41,079 nt of DNA, taken from the NCBI GenBank assembly GCA_020349945.1, contig CP070704.1, positions 2,214,014-2,255,092 of the forward strand, given 5' to 3'. This stretch comes from Deltaproteobacteria bacterium (lineage in GTDB: Bacteria > Desulfobacterota > DSM-4660 > Desulfatiglandales > B25-G16). This document shows, in pieces, positions 1 to 7,745 of this stretch. A program made the position numbers and the translations under genes. Each line of letters begins with the position of its first letter. The first letter of the stretch is position 1. Below the pieces are notes generated by a model. That model did no database searches. It was not told the origin of the DNA and saw only the letters and a list, made by a program, of their open reading frames with translations.

Positions 1-129
1 ATCGATAATGGCTTTGGTGCAGGCTATCAGGCCAACCTGATCAATAAGATTGCCGTAGGGAAGGCCCGAAAAGGCCCTGTTGAGGAGCCGGTTGGAAGAA
101 AGAGAAAACTGTCCTTGGCCAAGGTTTAG
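1..129 (+). CDS. larB: LarB C-terminal fragment (cut by window edge)
   Basis: These 43 codons, including the TAG stop at 127-129, are in frame with and base-for-base identical to the end of the complete larB gene at 10697-11515. The encoded tail carries the glycine-rich stretch IDNGFGAGYQANLINK typical of the LarB C-terminus. The rest of the gene, if it exists, lies to the left of the window. The next gene, an aldehyde oxidoreductase, is convergent and ends 27 bases later, so this larB copy is not followed by larC. Whether this is a second real larB or the edge of an assembly fork cannot be told from the window. Confidence 0.75.
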   Translation: MDNGFGAGYQANLINKIAVGKARKGPVEEPVGRKRKLSLAKV

Positions 130-140
130 CGGTTGTTAAC
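1..140 (+). repeat. Direct repeat, left copy
   Basis: Bases 1-140 match 11387-11526 without a mismatch. Just beyond, 7 of the next 9 bases still agree (up to 149 and 11535), and then similarity ends. The repeat covers the larB 3' end plus 11 bases after its stop codon. Its true left end is unknown because it begins at base 1. Confidence 0.97.
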
Positions 141-156
141 GTGTCAGTTACCCTCT

Positions 157-2184
157 TCACGTGCTCTGATCAGGGGTAATAATGCCTTTCCTCTGGAGGG
201 CCTCCGCCACATCCGAGAGTTTCAATTCCTTTAGCCTGTTGAGGGTAGGAGTCCCTGTTTGATCCCAACCACTTAGCTTGTAATACTCAGCTTTGGCCCG
301 CTCCAGATCATCACGATGATACTGCCTTCCAGCAGCATCCTTGTTCGTGAAGCAGATATCGCGGAGGACATCATCATCGCTGGTTCGCCCCTCTCTCGCC
401 TGAATGGCCCTCTCGAGGGTGCAGAGCATGTCTCCTGCCTCATATGATTCCCCTTCGCTCATCTCAACGCCGGTGACTGCTGTGAACAGCTTGCTTTCCA
501 ACGAGGAGTCACCCACGTGATCCCCGCTGTTGGGGTTATAGAGGAAAGGAAAGGCTACGTCGCAGACGATATAGCTGTCCTTCAAAATGGTACGCTCGAA
601 GAAGCGCTTTGCCACACGAGGCGCCCAATCCCACTTGAGCCCCTTGCCATCAGGTGTAAAGAACTCGGCCGCCTTCTCTGAACCGTATGCGTATTTCATG
701 GTTGGTTTTATGACAGGGATTAACTCCTCGGCCTCGGCAAAGTTGGGCGGATAGCCCAGTGATGTTGCAGCGCCCCATAGCTGAGACATAAAGTTGTGGG
801 ATACCATTGCATCCCGATTGTCCAAGACCCACATAAGCGCCAATGGAGATATGGCATACCCATCAGGAAAACCGCCGTAGTAAAGCCAATGCTCTCGATA
901 GCCCCCAAATTTCCCTGCCCGCGGATATAAAACCCACATCAATTTCTCTGGCTTACCGCCCAGTTTTGTAGCTGCCCTCTGACATCCCTCGGCCAAGAGG
1001 TCACCGAATCCCTCACGATATGCGATCTTCCTGAGAAGCTCAGAAATGAACTCACGTTCACCTATCTTATCCAGTGGAAGTCCCGTATCTTTATTGCTGA
1101 GCACCCCCTCCTCATAACACGCAGTCAGCCAGGGGTTAATTCCATGAATGTCATAGGCGTTGATTCCGTAATAGTCTGCCATGCGCCCGGCTTCCCAGGT
1201 GAGCTTGCTATAACCCTTCTCAGGGTCCTTCATAATGGACTCAAGGTACATGTTCGATTGCGTACATTGGGCCACCCCGCTTGTTATATCCGGCCCCCGG
1301 ACGCGTGTTCGGCATCCGATGGGGCATGCATAACATGCATCGGGAAGGCGCTCGTAACCGGAATTGGGGTCTGAACACAGATTCCAGAGCTCGCCGGGGG
1401 CTCCCGTCAGCTGACCGCGGCCCTGGCCACCCCAAATGTTATACGTGAAGCCGGGCTCATTAGGCTCCAGAGGAGAGCCAGGCTTGGATGGGCGTGAAAA
1501 GAGGGAGCGGATATGACGTGCTACCTCCATCAACTCCTTTGGTCTTGCAACCCGAACTGAGCCCGTTCCCCGGACCACTATGGCCTTCAGGTTTTTGGAG
1601 CCCATGACACCTCCGTATCCCCCTTGACCCGAGGCGTCTCCCGAATCCGTAATGATGATGCCCAGGCGACTCTTTGTCTCGCCTGCCTTCCCAATGGTCA
1701 TGACCCTGGCCTCCTTGCCGTGGACCTTCCAGAGCATCTCCTGGGTGGTAAACGGGTCTAACCCCCAAAGCTTCGAGGCATCTCTGATCTCTGTTTTCCC
1801 GTCCTGAATCCAGATATAAACTGGCTTGCTTGCCTGACCATACACCACCACTGCATCAAAACCCGCCCATTTCAGCTCCGGAGCCCAATGCCCGCCACAG
1901 CCCGAGCGGCAATAGGCCTCAACCGGCGCAGTCTGGGCGGCCTTGCCGACAACCATGAAGCGGCCTGAAGTGGGGGCCATTGTCCCTTGCAGTGGGCCAG
2001 TGGCAAATATCAAGCGGTTGTCAGGATCGAAGGCACCTGCATCCGGTGGGACTTCTTCCCAGTATATGCGCGAGGCAACTCCCCTGCCACCGATATAGGT
2101 GGGGACGTAATCAGAGGTGGGAATATTTTCAAATTTCCTCTCTGTCAGGTTAACTCTCAGTATCTTACCTGCCCATCCATTCAT
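157..2184 (-). CDS. Aldehyde ferredoxin oxidoreductase family protein
   Basis: This 675-residue protein belongs to the tungsten-pterin aldehyde:ferredoxin oxidoreductase (AOR) family, which oxidises aldehydes to acids or runs in reverse. The N-terminus (MNGWAGKILRVNLT, then YIGGRGV) and the 'GPLQGTMAPTSGRF' stretch are family hallmarks. Cys284, Cys287, Cys291 (CxxCxxxC) and Cys541 fit the four ligands of the AOR [4Fe-4S] cluster. Length is close to the family's usual 600-700 residues. The start is fixed by a strong AAGGAGGG site lying inside the last codons of the Fe-S gene upstream, with 5 bases between stop and start, so the two are translationally coupled. It has no signal peptide of its own, whereas its partner has a Tat-type one, so it could be carried across the membrane as a complex. 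The Fe-S/AOR order resembles E. coli ydhY-ydhV. The substrate cannot be told from sequence. Confidence 0.93.
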   Translation of the reverse strand: MNGWAGKILRVNLTERKFENIPTSDYVPTYIGGRGVASRIYWEEVPPDAGAFDPDNRLIFATGPLQGTMAPTSGRFMVVGKAAQTAPVEAYCRSGCGGHWAPELKWAGFDAVVVYGQASKPVYIWIQDGKTEIRDASKLWGLDPFTTQEMLWKVHGKEARVMTIGKAGETKSRLGIIITDSGDASGQGGYGGVMGSKNLKAIVVRGTGSVRVARPKELMEVARHIRSLFSRPSKPGSPLEPNEPGFTYNIWGGQGRGQLTGAPGELWNLCSDPNSGYERLPDACYACPIGCRTRVRGPDITSGVAQCTQSNMYLESIMKDPEKGYSKLTWEAGRMADYYGINAYDIHGINPWLTACYEEGVLSNKDTGLPLDKIGEREFISELLRKIAYREGFGDLLAEGCQRAATKLGGKPEKLMWVLYPRAGKFGGYREHWLYYGGFPDGYAISPLALMWVLDNRDAMVSHNFMSQLWGAATSLGYPPNFAEAEELIPVIKPTMKYAYGSEKAAEFFTPDGKGLKWDWAPRVAKRFFERTILKDSYIVCDVAFPFLYNPNSGDHVGDSSLESKLFTAVTGVEMSEGESYEAGDMLCTLERAIQAREGRTSDDDVLRDICFTNKDAAGRQYHRDDLERAKAEYYKLSGWDQTGTPTLNRLKELKLSDVAEALQRKGIITPDQST

Positions 2185-2189
2185 CTCAA

Positions 2190-2855
2190 CTATCCCTCCT
2201 TAATTATTGGGTACCCGGTCCTGACCCCATCATCCGACCACTTAAATTCCAGTGCCCCATACGGGCAAAACTTCACGCATTGAGGATCGCCAAAGCAAAG
2301 ATGACACTTGATGGCGACGCCGCGCTCCACATCAAAGCGGGGTCGAGGCGGAGTGAATACGCTGCCACAGGCTCCAATGCAATCTTTGGCCCCTATGCAC
2401 TCCTCCTCGTCTACGATTCGTGCGTTTGTTCCAGATTTTTTGTCAATTTTGATGGCCTCTACCGGGCAGGCCTGAAGGCATAAGGGCTCCACGCACTGAA
2501 AGCAGGTGTTGGCCTCGTAATCCCCCTTTAGATAATCCTTCTCGAGTATGACCCGCGCCAGAGCTGAAGAGGAGCGCCCGCTGGAATTATAAGTACTGCA
2601 TACAGCTTCGCATGTGCGGCAACCTGAGCAGAGTTTCTTATCCACGAGCACGACGCCTTTGGCTAACGCCAACTGTTCTCCTTCGGCAAAGGCGACTAGC
2701 TCCAGCATATCCCTTACCCCTGAGCTGCCTGCCAGGAAAGCGAATCCGGCCACTCCAGCCTTTAGGAACTGGCGTCGGCTTATGCACGGGGTCTTCCTGA
2801 CCACCTGCTCCTGACTATCCCTTCTGTCCAGTGATCGATCTTTCTCATTAGCCAT
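2190..2855 (-). CDS. 4Fe-4S ferredoxin-type electron-transfer subunit with Tat signal
   Basis: This 221-residue protein is the likely electron acceptor of the adjacent AOR. Residues 27-31 read RRQFL inside SRRQFLKAGVAGFAFLAGSS, a twin-arginine motif followed by a hydrophobic stretch, as in exported Fe-S proteins. After it come several cysteine groups: CxxCxxCxxxC near residue 77, CxxCxxxxCxxxC near 117, an atypically spaced third group (CIGAKDCIGAC), and CHLCFGDPQCVKFC near the end. This is the HybA/NrfC/DmsB-like layout with about four clusters. It is the first gene of a two-gene operon with the AOR. Tat export is inferred from the motif alone; some family members keep such a sequence without being exported. 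Confidence 0.87.
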   Translation of the reverse strand: MANEKDRSLDRRDSQEQVVRKTPCISRRQFLKAGVAGFAFLAGSSGVRDMLELVAFAEGEQLALAKGVVLVDKKLCSGCRTCEAVCSTYNSSGRSSSALARVILEKDYLKGDYEANTCFQCVEPLCLQACPVEAIKIDKKSGTNARIVDEEECIGAKDCIGACGSVFTPPRPRFDVERGVAIKCHLCFGDPQCVKFCPYGALEFKWSDDGVRTGYPIIKEG

Positions 2856-2897
2856 GTATTACATCCCCTTCTGTGTTAATATGAGGCCTTTGAATTT

Positions 2898-2926
2898 CTC
2901 ATAGAATACTTCTTCTATCCTGTCAA
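2898..2926 (-). promoter_or_regulatory. Candidate sigma-70 promoter for the Fe-S/AOR operon
   Basis: Read on the minus strand, TTGACA (2926-2921) is followed after 17 bases by TATGAG (2903-2898), 42 bases upstream of the Fe-S gene start. The -35 box is perfect and the -10 box weak. Together with the plus-strand promoter at 3079 it fills the 328-base divergent gap 2856-3183. Confidence 0.5.
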
Positions 2927-3078
2927 CCCTGATCATTCATAATTAAGCCCTTTTTAGTTATCCTCTGCCCTTTGGCCTTATCTGGAATCCCTTCGTATGT
3001 CCCAGTCTTTCTCCCTTTAAACCTACCTTGTGAAGGAAGACATGGTCTAGAATAGTTAGAAGCCTGAGGTTGCGGTTC

Positions 3079-3107
3079 TTGACACGCATACGTTCTTCTT
3101 ATATACA
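3079..3107 (+). promoter_or_regulatory. Sigma-70 promoter for the NIPSNAP gene
   Basis: TTGACA (3079-3084), a 17-base spacer and TATACA (3102-3107) form a near-consensus promoter. Transcription would begin near 3114, giving a leader of about 70 bases before the ATG at 3184. Confidence 0.65.
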
Positions 3108-3120
3108 GTGTGTAACTCGC

Positions 3121-3138
3121 GTCCTGGTATGCCAGGAC
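3121..3138. promoter_or_regulatory. Palindrome just after the NIPSNAP promoter, possible operator
   Basis: GTCCTGG and CCAGGAC form a perfect 7-base inverted repeat around TATG. It lies 13 bases after the -10 box, where a bound repressor would block transcription. The core TGGTATGCCA resembles the TGGT...ACCA half-sites bound by some GntR-family regulators. It could instead be an RNA hairpin in the leader. Confidence 0.4.
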
Positions 3139-3183
3139 ACGTTTTCCAGAACTGAGAAGGAATAAAATACAAGGAGGTGTGTA

Positions 3184-3498
3184 ATGATCTATGAGCTTCG
3201 AACCTATCAGTTGAAAGTTGGTGGCGTGCCGGAGTATTTGGAGATGGCGAAGACTAAACTCTTGCCTATCCTCGCTGAGTATGGGCTTAGGCCTATAGGG
3301 TTTTGGTATACAGAGATCGGAACCTTAAACGAGGTGGTTCATCTCTGGCCGTATACGGATCTGAACGACAGACAGCAAAAGTGGGCAAAATGGGTAAAGG
3401 ATCCGAGGCGGGCTGAGATTATGGGTAAGCTGAGCCAACTGATCCTAAGCCAGAGCAACAAGATCCTCACGCCTACAGAGTTTTCCGAGCTCACATAG
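3184..3498 (+). CDS. NIPSNAP family protein
   Basis: This 104-residue protein has the NIPSNAP signature: it starts MIYELRTYQLKVG, continues with a helix ending in LLPILAEYGLRPIGFW, then GTLNEVVHLWPYTDL. NIPSNAP proteins are small dimeric alpha/beta-barrel (ferredoxin-like) proteins whose bacterial roles are mostly unknown. Length is normal for a single-domain bacterial member. An AAGGAGGTG site sits 5 bases before the ATG. The gene stands alone under its own strong promoter, with a palindrome between promoter and start and a hairpin terminator after it, which suggests independent control. It may relate to the DUF362 and AOR genes only by position. Confidence 0.9.
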   Translation: MIYELRTYQLKVGGVPEYLEMAKTKLLPILAEYGLRPIGFWYTEIGTLNEVVHLWPYTDLNDRQQKWAKWVKDPRRAEIMGKLSQLILSQSNKILTPTEFSELT

Positions 3499-3578
3499 CT
3501 ATTCACGTCACATGACTGTCGGCCCTATCTATGCCTCTCACATTCGTCGGATGCCCCGGCCTAGTGGAAGGGACATAG

Positions 3579-3609
3579 AAAAGAGAGCCACCAAGAGGCG
3601 GCTCTCTTT
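3579..3609. terminator. Bidirectional hairpin terminator
   Basis: AAAGAGAGCC (3580-3589) and GGCTCTCTTT (3600-3609) form a perfect 10-base stem around a 10-base loop, between the convergent NIPSNAP and DUF362 genes. On the minus strand the stem ends in TTTT; on the plus strand the U-run is weak. Confidence 0.65.
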
Positions 3610-3706
3610 CAGACAGGCCGCGTTCTGGGCAGCCTCAATTGACAATCTTCAGTATGCATGGGGCTACCAGTTTCTCCCGTGCGTATACCATTCGGCACAC
3701 CGCTCG

Positions 3707-4891
3707 TCACTTGCCAGGGGCCTTGTACCTCTCCTCCCAGTTTTTCACCCCTCCATGCTCAGAGGGCCAGCGATTCTCTTCGGGTACCACCTTGAATTCC
3801 ATCGTCACACTGGCGATACTCTCACCTTTTACCACAATCTGATCTAGATCAGCCACGCCCAAGCCGTGCTTGGCTGCCATCGTAATGTGGCCGATATTTT
3901 TGGGATTGAAGCCCATGATGGCCGTGCAGACTGAATCCACTGCGACCGGGTCAGCCCCCGCAATAATCAAATCCGTCTCTACCGGATCTCCACTCAATGG
4001 ACCATTGCCTTCCATGCCCCAGATCCCGTCTACGACCGTGTAGCCGATCTTAAAGATTGAGGCGACATCGGTAATCCATTCCGGGATCTTTTGGTGCGGT
4101 GCCCCGTATTTGAAGAATCCATACACGCGGCCCGACATCAATCCTACTGCCACATTCTTAAGGCTAGCGGTTATGCCGGTCATGGAATGGGTCTTCAGGG
4201 CCGGCACACTGATAATGCACGTAGCCTCCGTTGCCACTTTAGGCACAGCATACTCAGGGTTGGCCAGGCCCCTGGACTTGACCCATGTGTAGGGCTCGTC
4301 AGTAAAGTCTAATAACTCTACCTTGACCCCCTCCTTTGCCAAGTCCTCGACCATGGCAAGATAGCCGCCCTGCATATATCCTGCCCAGCCATCGCCCGCC
4401 GCCGGACCTTCACCGATGATGATTCTCTTGGCTCCAGATTCCTTGGCCATAACGGCCAAGGCCCTAACGATGCGGGGATCGGTCTGACAAGCCTGAAAGT
4501 CATCCTCGCTCGTCTTTCCGTGATAAAGAAGGAAGAATATGGAGGCCACCAGATTGGGTTTGATCAAGACCACATCCCCGGGTTTTACAGGCCATCCACC
4601 TGCGATCTCCACGGCATTGCGAACCAGTGCCTCAATTTCCCTTTCGCTCTCCTTTGACCATTCAGCGCGAAAATAATCAATATTGCGGGTCTTGTTCACC
4701 CCCTGAGAGAAGGTGCGCTCCCAGTTCATCCTCCAGGTTTCTGCAACCAATTCCTTTTCTTGAGCTTTCAAGATGGCCACTACTGGCTTTCCATCCGCTG
4801 TCGCACTCAGGGATCCCGGCCCAAAAAAGCCGCTCAGTAGTGCAGAGAATAGAAACCCAGCAGCAATCCAGATACCGATTCTTTTGCCCAT
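3707..4891 (-). CDS. Exported DUF362 domain protein
   Basis: This 394-residue protein begins with a Sec-type signal peptide (MGKRIGIWIAAGFLFSALLS, then a small-residue stretch near residue 30). The mature part is a DUF362 domain: GDVVLIKPNLV (106-116), TDPRIV, AKRIIIGEG, PALKTHSMTGITASLKN (230-246), a second histidine in PHQ (His266), ADPVAVDSV (313-321) and AAKHGLG (339-345). DUF362 has no agreed biochemical activity; some members carry ferredoxin domains, this one does not. A paralogue with the same features and its own signal peptide is at 7746-8954. GAGGAG lies about 9 bases before the ATG. It is divergent from the large binding-protein gene, with a promoter for each. I do not know its function; proximity to larEBC makes it a candidate user of that cofactor, which is only a hypothesis. 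Confidence 0.85.
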   Translation of the reverse strand: MGKRIGIWIAAGFLFSALLSGFFGPGSLSATADGKPVVAILKAQEKELVAETWRMNWERTFSQGVNKTRNIDYFRAEWSKESEREIEALVRNAVEIAGGWPVKPGDVVLIKPNLVASIFFLLYHGKTSEDDFQACQTDPRIVRALAVMAKESGAKRIIIGEGPAAGDGWAGYMQGGYLAMVEDLAKEGVKVELLDFTDEPYTWVKSRGLANPEYAVPKVATEATCIISVPALKTHSMTGITASLKNVAVGLMSGRVYGFFKYGAPHQKIPEWITDVASIFKIGYTVVDGIWGMEGNGPLSGDPVETDLIIAGADPVAVDSVCTAIMGFNPKNIGHITMAAKHGLGVADLDQIVVKGESIASVTMEFKVVPEENRWPSEHGGVKNWEERYKAPGK

Positions 4892-4953
4892 TTCAATGTT
4901 CTCCTCATTTCCTTAATTGCTGTTAATAAGCACCCAGGCTTTGATGAGGGCGA

Positions 4954-4982
4954 GTGTAGTTGAATGGGGAGCTGCCTGTCAA
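4954..4982 (-). promoter_or_regulatory. Candidate promoter for the first DUF362 gene
   Basis: On the minus strand TTGACA (4982-4977), 17 bases and CTACAC (4959-4954). The -10 box is poor, but position and spacing fit. It is one of two divergent promoters in the 428-base gap 4892-5319. Confidence 0.4.
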
Positions 4983-5038
4983 GGGGGAAATTCGGTCAGC
5001 TCCGAACGGTCACCAGGCAAAGGCCTTACACAAAGGAG

Positions 5039-5067
5039 TTGACACCCCCAAAGGTATCGAATTAAAT
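5039..5067 (+). promoter_or_regulatory. Candidate promoter for the binding-protein gene
   Basis: TTGACA (5039-5044), a 17-base spacer and TTAAAT (5062-5067). Transcription would start near 5074, giving an unusually long leader of about 245 bases before the ATG at 5320. An ATG-led frame in that leader (5070-5294) has no ribosome-binding site and no recognisable protein. Confidence 0.5.
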
Positions 5068-5319
5068 TTTTGACTGGTAGATGTCTATTATTCTCGATGG
5101 ACTGGAATCTGGCAGCTGGCCATGAGGATTATTGGTCCTTAAACGCAGATGGAGGTGAAATAGGTTTGTTCAATTGCCTCGATGGCTCCGGTCCTTCACC
5201 CAGTTTCTACAATGGCTTTAGTAGAAAGGGTGGAGTTTTCTTAGTTTCTCGGCGAATGCGGAATAATTCGTGTTTATCAAAGTCTCGAGACTGAACAAAA
5301 AGAGGAAGGAGGTCTTACT

Positions 5320-7473
5320 ATGTCTTCAAAGCGATTTTTCGCTCCCTCTTTCACTGTAGCTTTTTACCTTTTCTTGGCGCTCGGTTCCTTGACAATCGCA
5401 GGGGGAGAGCAAGGAGAATCAACCCCTGAAGCTGCCAAATTGAGCATTTTCGGCTATGAAGGAGTCCTTCATGAAATGGATGTGGCTGCTGCTATCAGGG
5501 AGATTAAGGAGCTGGGCATAGGCCAACCCCCGTTTTTGAGGGATTTGGATGCAGGTGAGGGCTACGGGATCAATTTCTGCTTAGGCGGGGTTTTACAGAG
5601 AGGGAAAGATAAGGTATGGGTATTCAAGCTCAAGTTTGAATCCGCGGACCAGGCGCTCTCTAGCATCGATCTGAAGATGCAACGGTCACCGCATAGGGCC
5701 CGGCCCCCTCTCACGATCGAAGATCCGAAGAACTGCAGAAACGCTTACTTCGGGCTCTTCTTCGATGGGACCTACTGGTCCGGTTTCAGGAGGGAAAAGG
5801 ATGTCCTAGCCCTCTTGAAGGGTGCAGTTTCGCAAGAGGATTTCTTTCACATCATGGAGCGGGTGATCCCGGTTACAGACCTCAGCACTGCGGCCGGACC
5901 TGAGCCTATCAGAATTGGCCTCATCGGGACCTTTAGTGGCCCCCTGGAGATCCAGGGGATTGATATGAGAGATGGCGCCCTGCTTGCCCTGAGTGAGGCC
6001 CGTCAGATGAAAGAGATGAGAGGCCGGTCTTTTGAGCTGATCATGGCTGATGACAAACGTAACCCTGACGAAGCGGTCAGGCAGGCCCAGAGGCTCATTA
6101 AATTGGAGAACCTCTGGGCCATACTGGGCCCGGTCAACAGCGCCTGCGCGCTGGCTCTGGTTCCTGTTGTGTCCGAGGCCGGGATTCCCATGATCACCCT
6201 GGCCACTCAGCCAGAAGTAACTCGCCCCCTACGAAGATATGTCTTCAGGGGAAACATGTCTGATGATGATTTAGGCAAGCTCATCGCCGACTACACCAAG
6301 ATCATTCTCGGGGGCGATAGGATTGCGCTCCTCTACGAAGATACGCCTTACGGGAAGGCGGGTATGGAGGTTGTGAGACAGAGGCTCAGGAGGGTTGGAG
6401 TTGAGCCTATGGCAACAGAGAGTTATGTCTCAGGAGACATGGATTTCGGTGCCCAGATGGCCACATTCAAGGAGGCAGGGGCAAGGAACATTATCGTGTA
6501 TGGTACGATGATGGATGCACAGACCATTATGCAGTCGGTCAGGAACAGTGGACTTGGAGCAAGGGTCATTGCCTCCTCAGGCTGGGCATCGACTCATCTT
6601 CTGTCCATGGTCAGCAATGGATTGGATGGCGTGGTCGTTGCTGGTTACGCTCATTTGGGGGAGTTGGATGCTGATATGTTTCCGGCATGGCTGCCCTTCT
6701 ACAAGGCCTTCAGGGGGAAATACGGGCGCAACCCTGACGTGATTGCTGGCTATGCCTATTCCAACATGATGTGCCTTCTGAAGGCGATGGAAAGGGTTCA
6801 ATTCGATGCCGCGAAGATCGTAGAAGGATTGGAGGCAACGGAAAACTTCCAGACCGTTTTCAACCACTTCATTACTTATCATGACGAAAATCATGATGGT
6901 ATGAGATACATCAACTTCTCCACTTACCGGGAAGGCAGGGTCGAGCTGGCCACCAAGGATAAGTCCCTGGATGCGACCAAGATGCGGGAAAAGGGACCGT
7001 GTATAGAGGTGGCAGGGTATCGAGGTGAACTCTCGCCTATGCCGCCAAATACGGCTGCATACTTTGTCATCCACATGGGTTTCGGATATCCACGGTTTAT
7101 GAAAGAGACGAGGGCGATGGGGATGTACGGAGGATTCAGGTCCGATTATGAATTCTATGGGATGAAATACGCCTATTCGGGCACCCTGTTCAAGGGAAAA
7201 GACAAGGTTGTGGTGGTGAAAATGGCATTTAGGTCGCCTGAGCGGGCGATAGCTGTCCTTGATCTGGAGGCCACCAAGCAGGCCTTGGGGGATAAGACTA
7301 CGATCAAAAAGAGACCGGAGGAGATGAGAAATACGGAGGCCGGTATCTCGTATGCCGAAGGGCTGTGGTCGGGTTATCAGCGAAAAGGCCCAACCATCGT
7401 GTTCGCCAAAGGGGAAGCCCCCTTAGAGGATTTGAAGGCGGTCCTGGAGGCCACCCTGCGAGCTCGGAGGTAG
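5320..7473 (+). CDS. Exported binding protein: type I periplasmic domain between two copies of a novel module
   Basis: This 717-residue protein starts with a signal peptide (hydrophobic residues 11-28). Residues about 197-555 are a type I periplasmic-binding domain of the branched-chain amino acid/amide class (IRIGLIGTFSGPLEIQGIDM at 197, then ILGPVNSACALALVPVVSEA). That domain alone is the usual protein. Here it is flanked by two related modules, about 41-182 and 561-714. Both have GYxGxLxxM at the start, a GKDKVxVxKxxFxS segment (94-108 and 626-640), WSGxxR (153 and 683) and an LE/ME-rich end. I do not recognise the module. No permease or ATPase gene is nearby, so it may be a sensor or a solute-binding partner for something other than an ABC transporter. 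An AAGGAGG site precedes the ATG. The second DUF362 gene follows on the same strand. Confidence 0.88.
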   Translation: MSSKRFFAPSFTVAFYLFLALGSLTIAGGEQGESTPEAAKLSIFGYEGVLHEMDVAAAIREIKELGIGQPPFLRDLDAGEGYGINFCLGGVLQRGKDKVWVFKLKFESADQALSSIDLKMQRSPHRARPPLTIEDPKNCRNAYFGLFFDGTYWSGFRREKDVLALLKGAVSQEDFFHIMERVIPVTDLSTAAGPEPIRIGLIGTFSGPLEIQGIDMRDGALLALSEARQMKEMRGRSFELIMADDKRNPDEAVRQAQRLIKLENLWAILGPVNSACALALVPVVSEAGIPMITLATQPEVTRPLRRYVFRGNMSDDDLGKLIADYTKIILGGDRIALLYEDTPYGKAGMEVVRQRLRRVGVEPMATESYVSGDMDFGAQMATFKEAGARNIIVYGTMMDAQTIMQSVRNSGLGARVIASSGWASTHLLSMVSNGLDGVVVAGYAHLGELDADMFPAWLPFYKAFRGKYGRNPDVIAGYAYSNMMCLLKAMERVQFDAAKIVEGLEATENFQTVFNHFITYHDENHDGMRYINFSTYREGRVELATKDKSLDATKMREKGPCIEVAGYRGELSPMPPNTAAYFVIHMGFGYPRFMKETRAMGMYGGFRSDYEFYGMKYAYSGTLFKGKDKVVVVKMAFRSPERAIAVLDLEATKQALGDKTTIKKRPEEMRNTEAGISYAEGLWSGYQRKGPTIVFAKGEAPLEDLKAVLEATLRARR

Positions 7474-7483
7474 ACCTGAGGCA

Positions 7484-7654
7484 CTGACCTTCAAGCTGAT
7501 CTTCAGGTCTGAGCAGAAGGCGATAGAGACCTTAGCCTTTAAGGTGAAAATCTCACAGCAACATGAGATAGAAAGGATATCTGGAGGCAGAAAAGATCTT
7601 GACAGGGAAGGCCCGTATGATATAGTCATTTTGGCTATCCTGCAATTTGGGTAA
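7484..7654 (+). pseudogene. Remnant of a third copy of the flanking module
   Basis: These 56 codons, ending at TAA 7652-7654, have no start codon and lie just after the binding-protein gene in another frame. They encode LTFKLIFRSEQKAIETLAFK, which aligns with VFKLKFESADQALSSIDLK and VVKMAFRSPERAIAVLDLE of that protein's two modules. The match covers about 20 residues and the rest is not recognisable, so this is best read as decayed coding DNA from a former third module or a neighbouring paralogue. Confidence 0.5.
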
Positions 7655-7705
7655 GAAAGGAGGTGATGGAAAGCTCTAAGGGTAGTCATGTGAATGGAGG
7701 CCAGA

Positions 7706-7726
7706 AGGTCCCCTGAGGGAGGACCT
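7706..7726 (+). promoter_or_regulatory. Hairpin just upstream of the second DUF362 ribosome-binding site
   Basis: AGGTCC (7706-7711) pairs with GGACCT (7721-7726). It ends only 5 bases before the AAGGAGGTGA of the next gene, so it could protect the message or modulate initiation. No U-run follows, so it is not a terminator. Confidence 0.3.
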
Positions 7727-7745
7727 AAAAAAGGAGGTGAGATCA

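Noticed and set aside
5070-5294. ATG-led frame in the leader of the binding-protein gene
   Set aside because: No ribosome-binding site, no known family and codon content unlike the neighbours.
7656-7713. Possible 15-residue leader peptide (MESSKGSHVNGGQKVP) before the second DUF362 gene
   Set aside because: The purine-rich site is only 2 bases from the ATG, too close, and the peptide has no attenuation feature.
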